Below are positions 21,520 to 33,061 of a stretch of DNA of 64,000 nt, one piece after another (positions within the stretch are counted from its first letter, which is position 1; the number at the start of each line of letters is the position of its first letter). The stretch covers positions 82,631 through 146,630 of the forward strand of contig QEYB01000738.1 of NCBI GenBank assembly GCA_017562135.1, in the 5' to 3' direction. A model generated the notes under the pieces. The model searched no databases. It was not told where the DNA came from and was given only the letters and a program-made list of their open reading frames with translations. This DNA is from Dipylidium caninum. Lineage: Eukaryota; Platyhelminthes; Cestoda; Cyclophyllidea; Dipylidiidae. The translations under genes and the position numbers were made by a program.

Positions 21520-23480
21520 TCGCTTCCACATTCACCTGTCTTTTCCCATCACAAGGAGAGGAAGGCGTCGAAGCAGTTTACTCTTCAACCCAGACCATTA
21601 CGCCTGACGATGCTGATCCTATCCTCCAACCCCGGTCCCTTTTACACATACCTGCTACCACCGCGTGTTTACCTTCACACTTTTCCCCGGTATTGCCACG
21701 TCACCCTTAATCAGTCCTTGTGCAATTCCGTCTAAACACAATGCGGTAGTTCCAGATTCACACTTTTTATGACCTGGCCACACCATTAGCCCATTCTCTC
21801 TCCTGCGATACCTTTGTGCAAATGTCACATCTCTACTGGTTCAGAGGCCACCTGCAAACTCAATTACTTGCCCTCGATATCCAACGGTTGAGGGTGAATA
21901 GACGGCTTTCTCTCCCCTAGTCGCCTTCGTTCCTCCATCCCCTTTGTCTCTTCTGTTAGTTCGCTTACAAATCCCCTCGTTTGCTTTATTAGAGTTCTCC
22001 GTCTTCTTCTTTCGACTAACAACGCTTATGGTCATCCTCCAACTCCTACTTTGAGCCATTATCATGCATGAAGTCGAGTGTGGCCTTACCGCTTCACATC
22101 GCGAGCACTTTCCTCTCACTTGAAACTAAGGCGAGGCCCCGTTTGCGGTAACCATTGATTTCCGCTTCTAATCATTTTTCTACGCATCTTTGGCGCGGAT
22201 AAGTGCAAGCTGTCGTTGCATACACAATACCGCAGTCAAGCCGAGAAGACGTACAAAGCAAAGTATTTCGCCTTCTCTCCAATAAACATCATAGTCACCT
22301 CACTCGCTGTGTGAATTTCGCCACCTCGCCTTCCATCTCGTATGGGTCGGCAAAAAGCAAAATTCCCTACAGGTCAGTCAACGCCTCTTCCCATTGGCTT
22401 GCCTCCCCGCCTGTCAGGTTGTTGGGGAAAGGCGGGAGTCAGCACCGTTTCACCGCAAGCCAGCAGTCACGCATTAGAGCGTAGGGCGACTGTGAACAAG
22501 TGACTCCTTCTGACTGCATCTCGCCCTCACCCTCATAAGAAATGGCGCTTGCTTTTCTAAGTTTCTTTTTCACGTGTCATACCAAAAGACTGCGAACATT
22601 TGCTTCACACACCTTTCACCCGAAAAGCGGCCACCTTCTACTCGCCTATATCCACAATCCCCTTTCCTCACACAATCCTGCAGCCACTTCTTTATCGTCG
22701 ATGAATAAAGGAAGTGGAGTACCCCAGCTTCATCAATAGTCGGTTGGGCGCACTCAGTAACTCATCAAATGGTAATACATCGGTGAACCATGGCTTTCTG
22801 TGTCCACCCTGCCAATCACTTGTCACCAGCCTAATGGAGGAGTCTTGATGACAGGATAACCGCCCACAACTCAGTGCCCTCGCTGACCTCTTCGTACAAG
22901 CCCCAACCACTCGGGGAATACAGAAGATAACGCATGCACAAGCCCATACCCCAACAACAAGTATCCACTTCTACGAAGATTGAAGCCTTCGAACTTTGCC
23001 ACATCCCTTACATACGCCTAAGAAAATGTAATCAGCCTAGCTAATATCCCCTTAAATGCAAATGCTTATCTACTCTGATAGACAAGGATGCCACATGCCT
23101 CTTATTTCACATTCTACCATTCAGGGAATAATGACTTCAATAGCAAACCTTACCTTTAGTGTCGATTCGATGAGATATCTCGTGCAAGTCATTACTATCA
23201 GTAATCGTAATATATGATTCCATTCAAGGTATCACCTCCCTGAGAGCCTCACTTCATAACTAGTCATTTTTAGAGTGGACACATTAAAAAAGGGAAGTGT
23301 CTTCGCTGTCAGTGCATGTGAATGAAGTTGCTTCGCGTCACACTTCGTAATGACGCTCAATCCTACCACCTAAAGGCATGGCGTTGTGAAAATACGCGGG
23401 TTACAAAATAAAATAATGAAGGATATTACTCAAAATTATATTCCATAGTAGAGAGATGACTTGATTCCTACCTCGAGGGC
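21520..23480. other. No gene supported
   Basis: Short frames on both strands; AT content falls between 21.5 and 22.9 kb and rises again. No repeat relation recognised. Confidence 0.35.
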
Positions 23481-23484
23481 AGCA

Positions 23485-23745
23485 TCAACTATAGTCCTAG
23501 GCGGTTAGGCCGAGGGGATACACCGCAATTCCTACTTATTTACTCACACATACACAAAAAATTCTATTTTCGGATGAACTGTGAAGACTAACCTGCATGC
23601 GTTCGTTCACCACACTTGAAGTGCCAATATACTCAATTCTTATCTTTTCAGATAATTCCACATAAAATGAAGCCATGTCCAAAAAGCAGAAGAATTTAAA
23701 AGATGCCAACCCGAAGACGGATCTGACACCGTTGTGGAAACACAT
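23485..23745 (-). CDS. Two-exon small protein, 54 residues
   Basis: ATG at 23,745 opens exon 1 (51 codons), ending ATGCAG|GTTAGT at 23,593. A 96-bp intron with a CTAAC branch-like string ends at CCGCCTAG; exon 2 (from 23,496) adds three codons and TGA. Residues 10-25 are hydrophobic (VFGLASFKFFCFLDMASF), then a hydrophilic tail (ELSEKIRIEYIG). The splice sites are good and in phase, but the very short last exon makes the model tentative. Its 5' flank shares TGCCTATCCTG with the acceptor region of the neighbouring 24.3-kb gene. Confidence 0.3.
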
Positions 23746-23835
23746 TTTGCATCAAATAAGCTACGTCAAATCCTCTACGAAATAGGACTCAGGATAGGCA
23801 TGCAACACATCTTGAACGAATTGTCCCTAGGGGCT

Positions 23836-24444
23836 TTATTTGACGGTCTCTCGCTCCGGTACGACGTGTAACACCCCGTCGAGTCTGTGAGAGTCATCTT
23901 TCGAGTAAAGATACTCCAAACTATGCAAAGCCATACGAATCCTCACTGTCCAACAAATATATATCATATGAGACTCGAATCGTAAAGCGGCCTCCTTTTC
24001 TGCAGCACGCAAAAGTACTTCCACAAGAATGGAAAAATACGTCCAGAGAAGTTCTTTGTCAACACGCAAAGTCCTATTTGGTTTTCGGTTGCCAGCAATG
24101 AAAGTGACAAATGTCTGACTAACGAAGTTTGACTTGAATAGGCACAAGTCCACTGACTCAACTATTTGTTCTTCCCTTCTCAAAAAATTAGCACAGCCAC
24201 CCCACGCATTATTACGTACCGCCTGCAGATCTCGTTAGGATTTATCATCAAAAAGCGTTCTTGATAAATACTGAAGCAACCAGGATAGGCAATCATACAT
24301 TCACAAACGAACCAGCTAACTCCCAGCACCGTGCACAGCGCATCCTCGGCCGCACACAAATATCCCTGACCGCACAGTCCCCACTCACCTTCGCTGCATT
24401 AAAACAATCCATTGGTCCCTCTTAAAACGGACACAAAACTGCAT
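23836..24444 (-). pseudogene. Two-exon gene interrupted by one frameshift in a T6 run
   Basis: Exon 1: ATG at 24,444 to GCGAAG|GTGAGT at 24,389 (MQFCVRFKRDQWIVLMQR). The 118-bp intron ends in the strong acceptor CTATCCTGGTTGCTTCAG. Exon 2 begins at 24,270 and reads in phase (IYQERFLMINPNEICRRY) to a TGA at 24,182-24,180, just after a run of six T. One base away, the adjacent frame is open for 114 more codons (RREEQIVESVDLCLF at its start) to TAA at 23,836, where AATAAA overlaps the stop. A single missing base in the T run would explain everything, so this is either a sequencing error in a live gene or a recent frameshift. The product would be about 160 residues, of unknown family. Confidence 0.45.
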
Positions 24445-24449
24445 TTCTT

Positions 24450-25410
24450 TATTGTTTTCTAAAAAAATGCTACTGTCCTAGCTACCTTCACTGCCGCAAA
24501 TGAGTATATCGAATTATTTGCCATGTCATTATTCATTACATTTGTGTCCATTCTACTTTGTTCAATATCACCCAGCCAAGTTGCTGTAATGATGTTGAGT
24601 CTGTGCGTGGCGCATTTCATATTACCTGAGACAACCCCACTCCACAAAGCAATGCGGCGATTCATAATACATCGTCGTAATACAGTTGGCCACTGTGTCA
24701 CGCAAGCAGGGGACAATGAGTTATGAGAGAAGCCGTCTCATCGTGAGGACGCAGATATTTAGACTGAGCACCGACACACGCCGGAATGCATCGCGACGAG
24801 TTTAAAGAGAGATTTAAGCCAAAGTTGTAACATCGAAGGGTGGGGATTGTGTTGTGCAGGGAGTAGTAGGAGAAAGAATGAAGCATTGAATGCCAAAAAG
24901 GGAATGGAATCAGAACGAGGCCAGACTAGTGCTCTTTCACGAAAGCTTTGCTGGAGAGTGTACTAGGTATGGAGAGAGCTGAGTCTTTCACCACCAGCAC
25001 CAGCACCCCCACCACAAATAACACTCGCATATCAAACTACTCCCCTCCTCACCTTTACTTTTCCACCGACTCTACTATTCTTCATGTGCTCTCTCGAATC
25101 AATCAATGCCTTCCTGAATATACATAAAATCCTAACATTTACGAAACCCCATATCTGCATCTTAGAATATATTTTTGGGGATTACTTTTGTTTTCATCTC
25201 CATTTACTCCGCCACAGACACAAAGTGCACTGAGTCGATTTTACTGAGGTTCCGCGATATGCGAGTGTCAATGTCAACAATAGCCGAGTAGCGACTGATT
25301 TGGATGAGTCATAGGCGCAAGCATATCGACCTGACTGTTACCCACTCACAAAAAGGAAAAAAGATATCCTGTGAGAAGGAAGCAGTAAGTGGGCCTCCAT
25401 TTCAGTAGTG
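24450..25410. other. No gene clearly supported
   Basis: A 67-codon plus ORF at 24,523-24,726 starts with a hydrophobic MSLFITFVSILLCSI segment, but the minus strand is equally open. The rest has only short frames. Confidence 0.3.
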
Positions 25411-25414
25411 CAAA

Positions 25415-25420
25415 TTTATT
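25415..25420 (-). terminator. Possible poly(A) signal AATAAA
   Basis: AATAAA on the minus strand about 195 bp after the stop of the three-exon gene. Confidence 0.4.
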
Positions 25421-25613
25421 CGTCCGGAGAAATGGGCAAAAACGCCTCGAATCGTTCTTCACCAGCAAGAGCTACTTAATTGGTCCTCGGTTGTTCACAA
25501 TGAATTTTACATGCTTGAATAATGAGAGCATACGATATGGCGTACAAGTGAACTCACGTAACCACCTGTGCTTCCCCTCCACCCAACGTAACCCCACGGC
25601 CCCTCGTTATACG

Positions 25614-26403
25614 TTACTTCCCACTCTCCCGCACGCATATGCTGGGCAGTCCACAGCAAAACAAGCACAGGAGGCGGGAAGCTATGCACTTCTACAATGC
25701 AGACAACAGGAGGCGAAGAGTCACGAGGATTGGCGATGAGGAGGGAGAAGACGAGAAGAGGCGAGAGGAGAAAAGAGAAGAAATGCAATTTGAGCGTGAC
25801 TCACTTTGCGAGGAGAAGATTGTCTGTTGCCCACACGGGCATCCAGGGAGGGAATGGCCACCTCGTCAACGAGTGACGGCAAATCCCAGCTTGTAGAATT
25901 CCTCTCCTCCTGCTCGTCCTCCTCCTCATCCGCCTCCAGCCCCGATATCGCCATTAGTGGCAACAAAAGCTTTGCCCACAGCCCCGAATCCGCCTCATCC
26001 ATCTTCTTGCTGCCTTTACCGCCCACTACCTCATAGTCCTGCCTACTCCAAGGCGAGGCTCTCCACTCTGACGCCGAGCCTGATCCACCTGCAAAACCAA
26101 GTCTATTAACCTCGAGGACGACGATGAGGAGGACAACGATGAAGAGAGGGAGAGGAGGATGTGAAAAGTGGCTTCTGCACCTTTACTGCAGCAAAGCTTC
26201 TTACCTCGGAGTAGGTACTCCGTTAAGGTGACCGAGGTCCACGCCAGGCACCACGCGTTTAAGTTGAAGTATAGCCAGTAGGACAGCAAGAAAAGTTGGG
26301 AGATGAAAACGAAGAGGAGGGTAATTGCAAACGTCTCTACGCTAGACAACATCCTTTGGGCAGCAGATGGCCTTACTTCCATCGACTCAAGGTCGCTTCT
26401 CAT
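25614..26403 (-). CDS. Three-exon single-pass membrane protein, 186 residues
   Basis: Exon 1, 26,403-26,205, starts with ATG and ends CTCCGAG|GTAAGA. Intron 1 (116 bp) ends GACTTGGTTTTGCAG. Exon 2, 26,088-25,805, ends CGCAAA|GTGAGT. Intron 2 (113 bp) ends in a pyrimidine tract and GCATTGTAG. Exon 3, 25,691-25,614, ends in TAA. All junctions are in phase and no stop intervenes. Residues 24-46 form one membrane span (FAITLLFVFISQLFLLSYWL). Residues 118-129 are acidic (EADEEEDEQEER). The C-terminus is cysteine-rich (LLCLFCCGLPSIC) and could be lipid-modified or membrane-associated. No signal peptide precedes the span. Copies of exon 1 (4.73 kb) and of exons 2-3 (3.8 and 27.5 kb) show a duplicated family. 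Product unrecognised; the gene structure is well supported. Confidence 0.6.
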
Positions 26404-27546
26404 TCAATCGGAGGTTCACCAAGTCCTGCTTCTTCACTCTATCCCAAATAAAACATATTTGCTGTCGATTTTGAGGGGACTCCATTCCACTCCTGCAGTT
26501 GAGCCTACTATTTCGCCTTCACCTTCCGACCTGATGTTGAGCGCAGACCTCCATCGCTGATTTTTATTTACTTACCGTCATCGTGGAATAATGCGCAATC
26601 GATTAGTTGAGGATTTACTTGACTGATTGCGAAAATTATAATGATTTTCGCCTTCAAATCGAATTTGAAATGTGCAAACACACATTCTATTCATAAGTGT
26701 CGTTGCTTCCCTGTGAATTGCATGATGGGCCAAAAGAATTCGTTGATCTGATTTTGTGGCAATGTGAAAATGAGAGAGCTGCGAAACGTTTGGTGAAGTG
26801 CGTGAAAAGGAGATAACCAACACCTCCACGCATTCGTGGCAGCGTCGAGTCACCGATGTGTGAGACCGACAAAGTGGAGAAGGAGGAAGAAATCTCGTCT
26901 CCACCTGCAGTCGCGTCCGACAACAGTCTACTCAGGTCCTGTTACCTCGTGGACTGGATGGAAGAGGAAAAGGTGTGTGGAGAGAATGTGGAAAGCTTTG
27001 AGGCCTCCTGCCCATGATTACTACCATTAGGCAGGCTGGCATTCTTCCTCATGACGCATGACAATTCTTTTAACAGTCGGCTAAGCAGTAGCAGTCTGAA
27101 GCATCTCATCCGACTCCTGATTGCTCGAGGCTGAATACGAGGCCGAGCAAGAGAGGAGGACAGGAAATGGATTGAACTTCTCTCTTCCCGAAAGGACTCG
27201 TCCTGAGGGTCTTTCGTCAGTCTGCCAATTAGCGCTTGTTCCTGAGGCGGACAGTGGGACTTGGTCGTAACAGCGACGCTTCATCTCTCAAGCTCTATTC
27301 GGCACACGAATATTCGACTGTTGATTTCCCCTTAAGCTTCTGCAAAACGACATGTGTGTCAGATAGAAGCCGAAGGAAAGCAAAAATGCTTGCAACTAGG
27401 CTCCGGCTACGTATATCACCCTTACCATATATCCGAATACAGATAACTCTCGGGGAAAGGGAAAGGAGGCGAGGAAGTGATGGAGCATGGGGTGGACAGA
27501 GAAAGAGGGCATGGCCTTAACTTTGTTCAATTTTTCTCCTTTTTTT

Positions 27547-28009
27547 CCTCGTTCTGCGTTGCTCCCCACTCTCCCGCACGCATTTGCTGGGTAACTCATA
27601 GGAAATAAGCACAGGAGAGGGGAAGCTATGCGCTTCTACAATGCAGACAACAGGAGGCGAAGAGTCACGAGGATTGGCGATGAGGAGGGAGAAGACGAGA
27701 AGAGGCGAGAGGAGAAAAGAGAAGAAATGCAATTTGAGCGTGACTCACTTTGCGAGGAGAAGATTGTCTGTTGCCCACACGGGCATCCAGGGAGGGAATG
27801 GCCACCCCGTCAACGAGTGACGGCAAATCCCAGCTTGTAGAATTCCTCTCCTCCTGCTCGTCCTCCCCCACATCCATCTCCGGCCCTGATATCGCCATTA
27901 GGGATAACGAAAGCTTTCGCCACCGCTATGACTCCGCCTCGTCCATCTTCTGGGTGCCACCACCGCCCACTGCTTCACCGTTCTCCCTACTCCGAGGCGA
28001 GGCTCTCCA
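27547..28009 (-). pseudogene. Recent partial duplicate of exons 2-3 of the 25.6-kb gene
   Basis: Aligns with 25,608-26,065 in direct orientation. 27,633-27,806 appears identical to 25,689-25,862 over 174 bp that include intron 2. The donor CGCAAA|GTGAGT and the acceptor are kept. The exon 2 frame is interrupted by TAG at 27,926-27,928 and exon 3 lacks the TAA of the parent, changing the tail. No exon 1 lies upstream. It is a broken copy with a recently homogenised core. Confidence 0.6.
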
Positions 28010-28387
28010 ATTAAACACAACGACGGCGATAGTGATGATTTTAGCCTCCAAATCGACTTTACGATAAAATGTCCTCACCGCTGTCGATTGTGTGCAAGGC
28101 ATTGCGGCTGAATGCCCTTCTGGATGGCAGTTAACAATCTTCATTTGACACTGGTGCAAATCACTGGTTAGCATGAAAGAAGATTCACTGGCCAATCGGC
28201 GAGGCGATTTCCTTCTCTCTCTTGTTGATATTGCACCTCGCTCACTTCACGCCGATGGAAAAGATCAAGCGACTTTCAATTATGGCGCAGTGTACCTGAA
28301 TGCCAATCACCTCTCGTCAACTTACAAATCCCGTCCGAAACATCCCCGTTCTCGTCTTCCTCACAAACCACTTTAGGCCTTTGGTTA

Positions 28388-28804
28388 ATGTCGACTTTCT
28401 CCTCGCCTTCCTTATTTTCAGTGTCTTCCTTCCCAGAAGTTGTACGATTGTCCGCACTTGGAGCTCTGATGAGCAGACAGTTGACCGACAGAACTGCGAT
28501 CGGGTGTGTCGACTTCCAGAAACCCTACACTTGCAGGTTAATAACTGGTGCAAAGACCTTGTTATTGTCGCAACTGTTCATAATCAAGAGGTATGGTCGG
28601 GTAAATATGGAGAATGTGGCAAAATTCCCGTTTGCAGAGGAGTTAATTTGTAACAGCACTCACTGCAAACAGCGCATTCTGATCCATTCTGCTCCATTCT
28701 GCTCCCACCCTTCCCATTCGACCCCAGTCATCTACCTCCCAGTCAATGCCTCTGCTCAGCCACCGCTTCGTATGACAAAGCCGAAACGCCCACGATGGAA
28801 GTGA
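28388..28804 (+). CDS. Uncharacterised 138-residue ORF
   Basis: ATG at 28,388 and TGA at 28,802, uninterrupted. The N-terminus is serine-rich (MSTFSSPSLFSVSSF), the middle is ordinary (GCVDFQKPYTCRLITGAK), and the C-terminus is proline and lysine-rich (LRMTKPKRPRWK). An overlapping plus frame (28,300-28,653) is also open for 117 codons, which weakens the call. No splice or poly(A) evidence. Confidence 0.3.
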   Translation: MSTFSSPSLFSVSSFPEVVRLSALGALMSRQLTDRTAIGCVDFQKPYTCRLITGAKTLLLSQLFIIKRYGRVNMENVAKFPFAEELICNSTHCKQRILIHSAPFCSHPSHSTPVIYLPVNASAQPPLRMTKPKRPRWK

Positions 28805-29479
28805 TGCCAACGACGATGGAGGATAGGCAGAGCACGCAATATTCCTTCATTCGCGTCTGCCTACATCGGTTTCTAGCACCCACCGACCAGGTAGGACTCC
28901 TCGGCGCCGCCACACTGGTGGCGTCCGGCCACTTCTGTGCAACGAATCAATTCAAACACTTCGTCGCAATTTGAAGTAAAATAGAAATGCACAATTTTAT
29001 TCTAAATTTATCAGCAAGAATTCTGAACGCACCTGACAACGTGTGTGTCTCAGCCACAACTGAACAAGAACTAAACAAAAATGAACATTTCGAAACTGTC
29101 AAACTAGCAGCGAAGGTGATCGTTTAATTCAAGAAGCACACGTGCGAAGGTTCCCTCCTTCTCCTCCGGACTGTACATCGAGCGTTTGAGGCGACACATG
29201 GTGTGTCCTTCTTCAACCTTTGCCACTCTCATTGCTACACTCATAACCACCAACAGAGTAGATGCTGCTCCCATGTAAGACACTAAGTTTCGAACGAATC
29301 AGAGTGTCCGCGTGTTTTACACTGTCACCTTAGATGCTTTCTCCTCAGATGGAGCACGGAGTTGGTCGAACTCACTAGCCTGCGGCAAAACGAATTCCTG
29401 ACTACATGGGGCGGAGCGGATACGATACCGTGTAGATGGCTGAAGTGAAGGACGAGGGTTGCACTTTTGTGATATAGGT
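28805..29479. other. No gene seen
   Basis: Short frames only; no repeat recognised. Confidence 0.4.
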
Positions 29480-29700
29480 ACTTGACAGACGAAGACCGGA
29501 CCTTCTCTTCGTCAAAGGAGGAAGGCCTCACCACCGAACACTCACCGCTGAGCATCATATCTCACGTTTCGTTGACACAGAAAGTTGGCCACGAATTTCT
29601 TTTCCGGTCGTGGTCCTCAATGAAGCCTTCCTTTCTGACATGCCCAATGCAGAGGAAAATGGCTACTGGTACGTCGAGGTAATAATAGTGGGGTGGAGAC
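29480..29700 (-). pseudogene. Family P downstream exon, inverted copy
   Basis: The minus strand reads CCTCTGCATTGGGCATGTCA, then GGCTTCATTGAGGACCACGA and an ACTTTCTGTG block, matching 43,793-43,900 and the 5.4-kb copy. In the shared frame it gives GFIEDHDRKRNS against GFIEGHNQEGNS and DFIEGNNREGNA. All three have an AG in front of TTTCC/TTCC that could be an acceptor. The promoter half is not recognisable here. Confidence 0.45.
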
Positions 29701-30350
29701 TATAACAGCAGTGAGCTCTCTTCTTCCAGCGACTCACATTCAGCTGTCACATCCGCACCACTTTGACACAGACTGGAGCATAAGAGTCGAGTTGACATGC
29801 GTCACTACGAATTACGTCGGCTGTGCAGATGTCCCCACGCAATGGCAAGCAAGAGGACTACGGGAAGACACACGCAATGCTGCATGGCAGGAGGAGCCTG
29901 GTCTAACGCCTACTCTTATCAGTGGACTGCGTCTCTTACTAGTGTGCTTGTAAGTGAAGTCTGCCGAATTGCAGCAGCCGATGCAATTGACTAGAACATC
30001 ATCTCCCAAGCTGCGCGGTCTATAGGGAGCATCTTCAGCGGCTTGGACTGAGGCTAATGTGCACATTGCCGACATATGCCTTGATCGGTTAAAGGGTAAG
30101 AGCCTTGAAACCTATCAATCTCAGAAGCTTTGTTTCCAGTACCTCTCATCACCCATAAAAATCTGTCGCATGGTCCAGCACACAATTTCACTTAACGGCG
30201 TCTTCTGAGCTCAAAGGAGAAAGCTTCCGATTTCGCAGGCTTTTTTCCTCTGTATGTAATGCGGATACCCATATACCCAGAGTTGTGATTTACCAGTAGA
30301 GTCTATTCGACAGCACGAGGAGTTCATGGCAGGAAAGAGTAGGGGAAGAA
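29701..30350. other. No gene supported
   Basis: Short overlapping frames on both strands without splice or poly(A) support. Confidence 0.35.
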
Positions 30351-30591
30351 GTGTGCGTAGCAGTTGATAGACGACGATGTGTTGAACGAAGATATTGTCA
30401 GTGCCTACCCGAGCGTGTATCGTTGTTCGAACACTTTTGCGTCGCACGCTTAGGGATGTCGTTATTCCATGACATCTCCATTAAATCGACGCCCGTGAAC
30501 GGAAGCGTCAATGAGAACCCGTATCTGCAAGTACGCTTTGACCAAATATTGCGAAGCTGCGCACATTCGCCGGCTTCCTTTTATAGTCAAG
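30351..30591 (+). CDS. Coding exon candidate ending at a strong donor
   Basis: Open for about 80 codons before ATAGTCAAG|GTGAGA at 30,591. The translation is protein-like (LFEHFCVARLGMSLFHDISI, then FDQILRSCAHSPASFYSQ). No ATG at the left end. A related but frameshifted stretch lies at 12.41 kb. Partner exons were not found. Confidence 0.3.
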
Positions 30592-30599
30592 GTGAGATG

Positions 30600-32722
30600 A
30601 AGAGGAAGGGAAAGAAAATTCAAATTGGACCTCGCGAAAATGGGGAGGGGGGAGATGTAAAGGGGAAGGAGGTACTAACTATAGATGTTAAAGAAATTGC
30701 TGAAGCTCGCATTACATGGAGAGGAAGGAGAGCCGGTGACACCCTCATTTGACTCTGGTAACTCCTGATGTGTGCGATCGAAGTTTACTTCGTCCGCCCG
30801 CAGTTGAGTGCTAGCAAATTTCCTCTCCGTCGAGGTTAGAGGACGCCACTTACACATGACATCAACCCGACACGACGATTTAATCGGCCTATGCGGAAAA
30901 AGTGCTTGAGTATTAATTTTCAAATCTTCTTCATTCACCTAAAAAAGGGTTTCGTGGGTTGAGACGAGATCTACCGAGGGCGCTTAGCAGGCATAATTTA
31001 CACAGTAGCCGCTTTCTGTTACCTGCAAAAAAAGATACTTTTACCGTAGGTTTGTCTTTCCCCTCCGTGCCTATTTTGTGCGCAGAATTCCTTCGTACCC
31101 GCGATCCGGTCGATGAGTCGAAACCGTTGGTATAGGATGGAGACTGACACTATTTCGCTTGATAACACTTCAAGGCAGTGGTTGTCTTTACCGGGAAGAG
31201 AGTCAGACAGTAGAAGGTTCCGTCAATGGCTAGATGCAAAGAAAAATGCTGATCATCGGGGAACTAGCGAGGAGCGAACTCCCCACATTGCGAGGACAGT
31301 CGCCCGTATCGTTCTTCTCAACCGATTTTTATAGTTCCGTGTTGAGTCAATTTAACTGCAACTCGTCCACGGAATGCCTTTTGTTTAAGTTGAGTTCAAC
31401 AAACTGCCATTCATCCACCAACTGATCCTTGCTCGCACGTCAGACCGACTTCCCACGGTGACCATCCATCTGCTTGGGGTTGGCATGCGTTTCACTGCGT
31501 CCCTTGACCGCCTGACAAAATACCTTGTTACCCTCCAGTTCACTAAGTCCACTCGAGTGATGTCCTCTTTGGAATTTAGATAACACCGAGATGAGTGAAT
31601 CAGACTTAGTAAGATTCCACGCGCAGATGGGTTGCCTCTAGTGCGTCCATGATCGGCATGATTAGGAACATCTCGTAGGCGGTTGTGTGGGCATGGGTTG
31701 ACAGTTGAGACAGAATAGCTGGTTGGTGACTAGCCACAAATCATTCTGTTCTCCGAGAGTAGCGGTAACGTAATTCTTAAATAAGCCCTGTTTGTTGGAA
31801 ACATGAGATGGTAAGAAGTTCTTCAAGAAACCGCACATTCCTTGAGTCGTTTAGCGACAACAGGTAAACCCAACAAATCATGCATAACAAAACGAAATAC
31901 AAACTGTCGGACAAAACCAGTTTAGATCATATTTGGAGGAACCGAGATGAAATAATTTAGGATGACATTGTGAGGTCGACCTCGGCAGCTACTATCTAGC
32001 AGTCGACGTTATCTCATCGAGACATCTCACACACATTATTCACATGCGATGATATGGGACGGTCGTACGAAGCACGCGGTTAGAAGTCATGACGGATCTT
32101 TTCCGGCTCCATCTTTCTCTGACGGGATGACGGTTGTAACCACAGACCCAACGGTTAGTCGTGTGATAAGTGAGAGTCAGTCGTTCTTCCCTCTAGCCTA
32201 TGCGTACCACATGTCGCATTATAAGGAGGAGGTTTTCTCTAAGGACGTCATGTTCAACGCCGATTGTCAAGACTACTCGTGTGCCAAGACACCATTATGA
32301 GGATGACGCTCAGGTACGAGGATCCGCCGTTTCACCAAGCCCATCAGCACCATGGGTTCCACCAATGGCTGGAGTCTAGTGGGTCCCGTGCCAATCGACA
32401 TTAGACAGGATCGAAAACCGCAACAAAATGTGTAATCGAGCTTGTTTCCACCTCATTCCAAACCAACATAGTCGCAGGTTGGGGGACGTTAACGATCACT
32501 TTTAGAAATTACTCTGATGTTGACTTTGTTTAGTCAGGAGTGAACAAGACTCTGTCTAACTAACTAACCGGCCAGCCTCAAACGGCGTTAGTATCGTCAT
32601 TTCTTGGGCATGCTTTATGCGCGCGTGAGGCAGCGCCACCACTCGAAATATTTCCTCTTCCTCCAATGATCAACACATATCATGCGAAGAAAGACAGTAG
32701 GTGTAACATGTCAATCCTCATC
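30600..32722. other. No gene supported
   Basis: A 73-codon plus frame at 31,113-31,334 starts with ATG but has no other support. An 83-codon plus frame at 32,049-32,300 also starts with ATG. No repeats recognised. Confidence 0.3.
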
Positions 32723-33061
32723 CTAATTGTGAGCATATGTTGCTCTCTTCGTCTTCTGTCTGGCACGCATGCCTTCTGCTCCCTGCCCTGATAACCACAA
32801 GTCCGAACTGGCCGGACAAGGAATGAACACTGAGAAGGGGAATTTTAGCAATGGTTCGATGCAGGCAAGTAGCCTCGGCAGCTGGTGGAGACAAGTAAAT
32901 TTGGGGAGAGTGTGAACGAAGGCTATTTGCATCACACTTAGAGGCGCTTTATCCCACCTCGTAAAGACATGTCGCCTAAGGACATCAGAGTCAACTTCGC
33001 AGATATCCTTAACGCTCTTCCAAGCAGCATTCGAAGAAGTCATCTGGCACACCCCATGCAC
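32723..33061 (-). CDS. Open stretch of 112 codons, strand uncertain
   Basis: The translation is protein-like (SNAAWKSVKDICEVDSDVLR, PKFTCLHQLPRLLACIEPLL). The first codon is GTG, so if real it is an exon or the start lies at an internal ATG. It overlaps the plus-strand ORF that starts at 32,969. Confidence 0.25.
   Translation of the reverse strand: MHGVCQMTSSNAAWKSVKDICEVDSDVLRRHVFTRWDKAPLSVMQIAFVHTLPKFTCLHQLPRLLACIEPLLKFPFSVFIPCPASSDLWLSGQGAEGMRARQKTKRATYAHN

Noticed and set aside
25639..27840. Plus-strand purine-rich frames in both copies of the 25.6/27.6-kb duplication
   Set aside because: They are the antisense of intron 2 and exon 2 of the three-exon minus-strand gene, whose splice sites are in phase.
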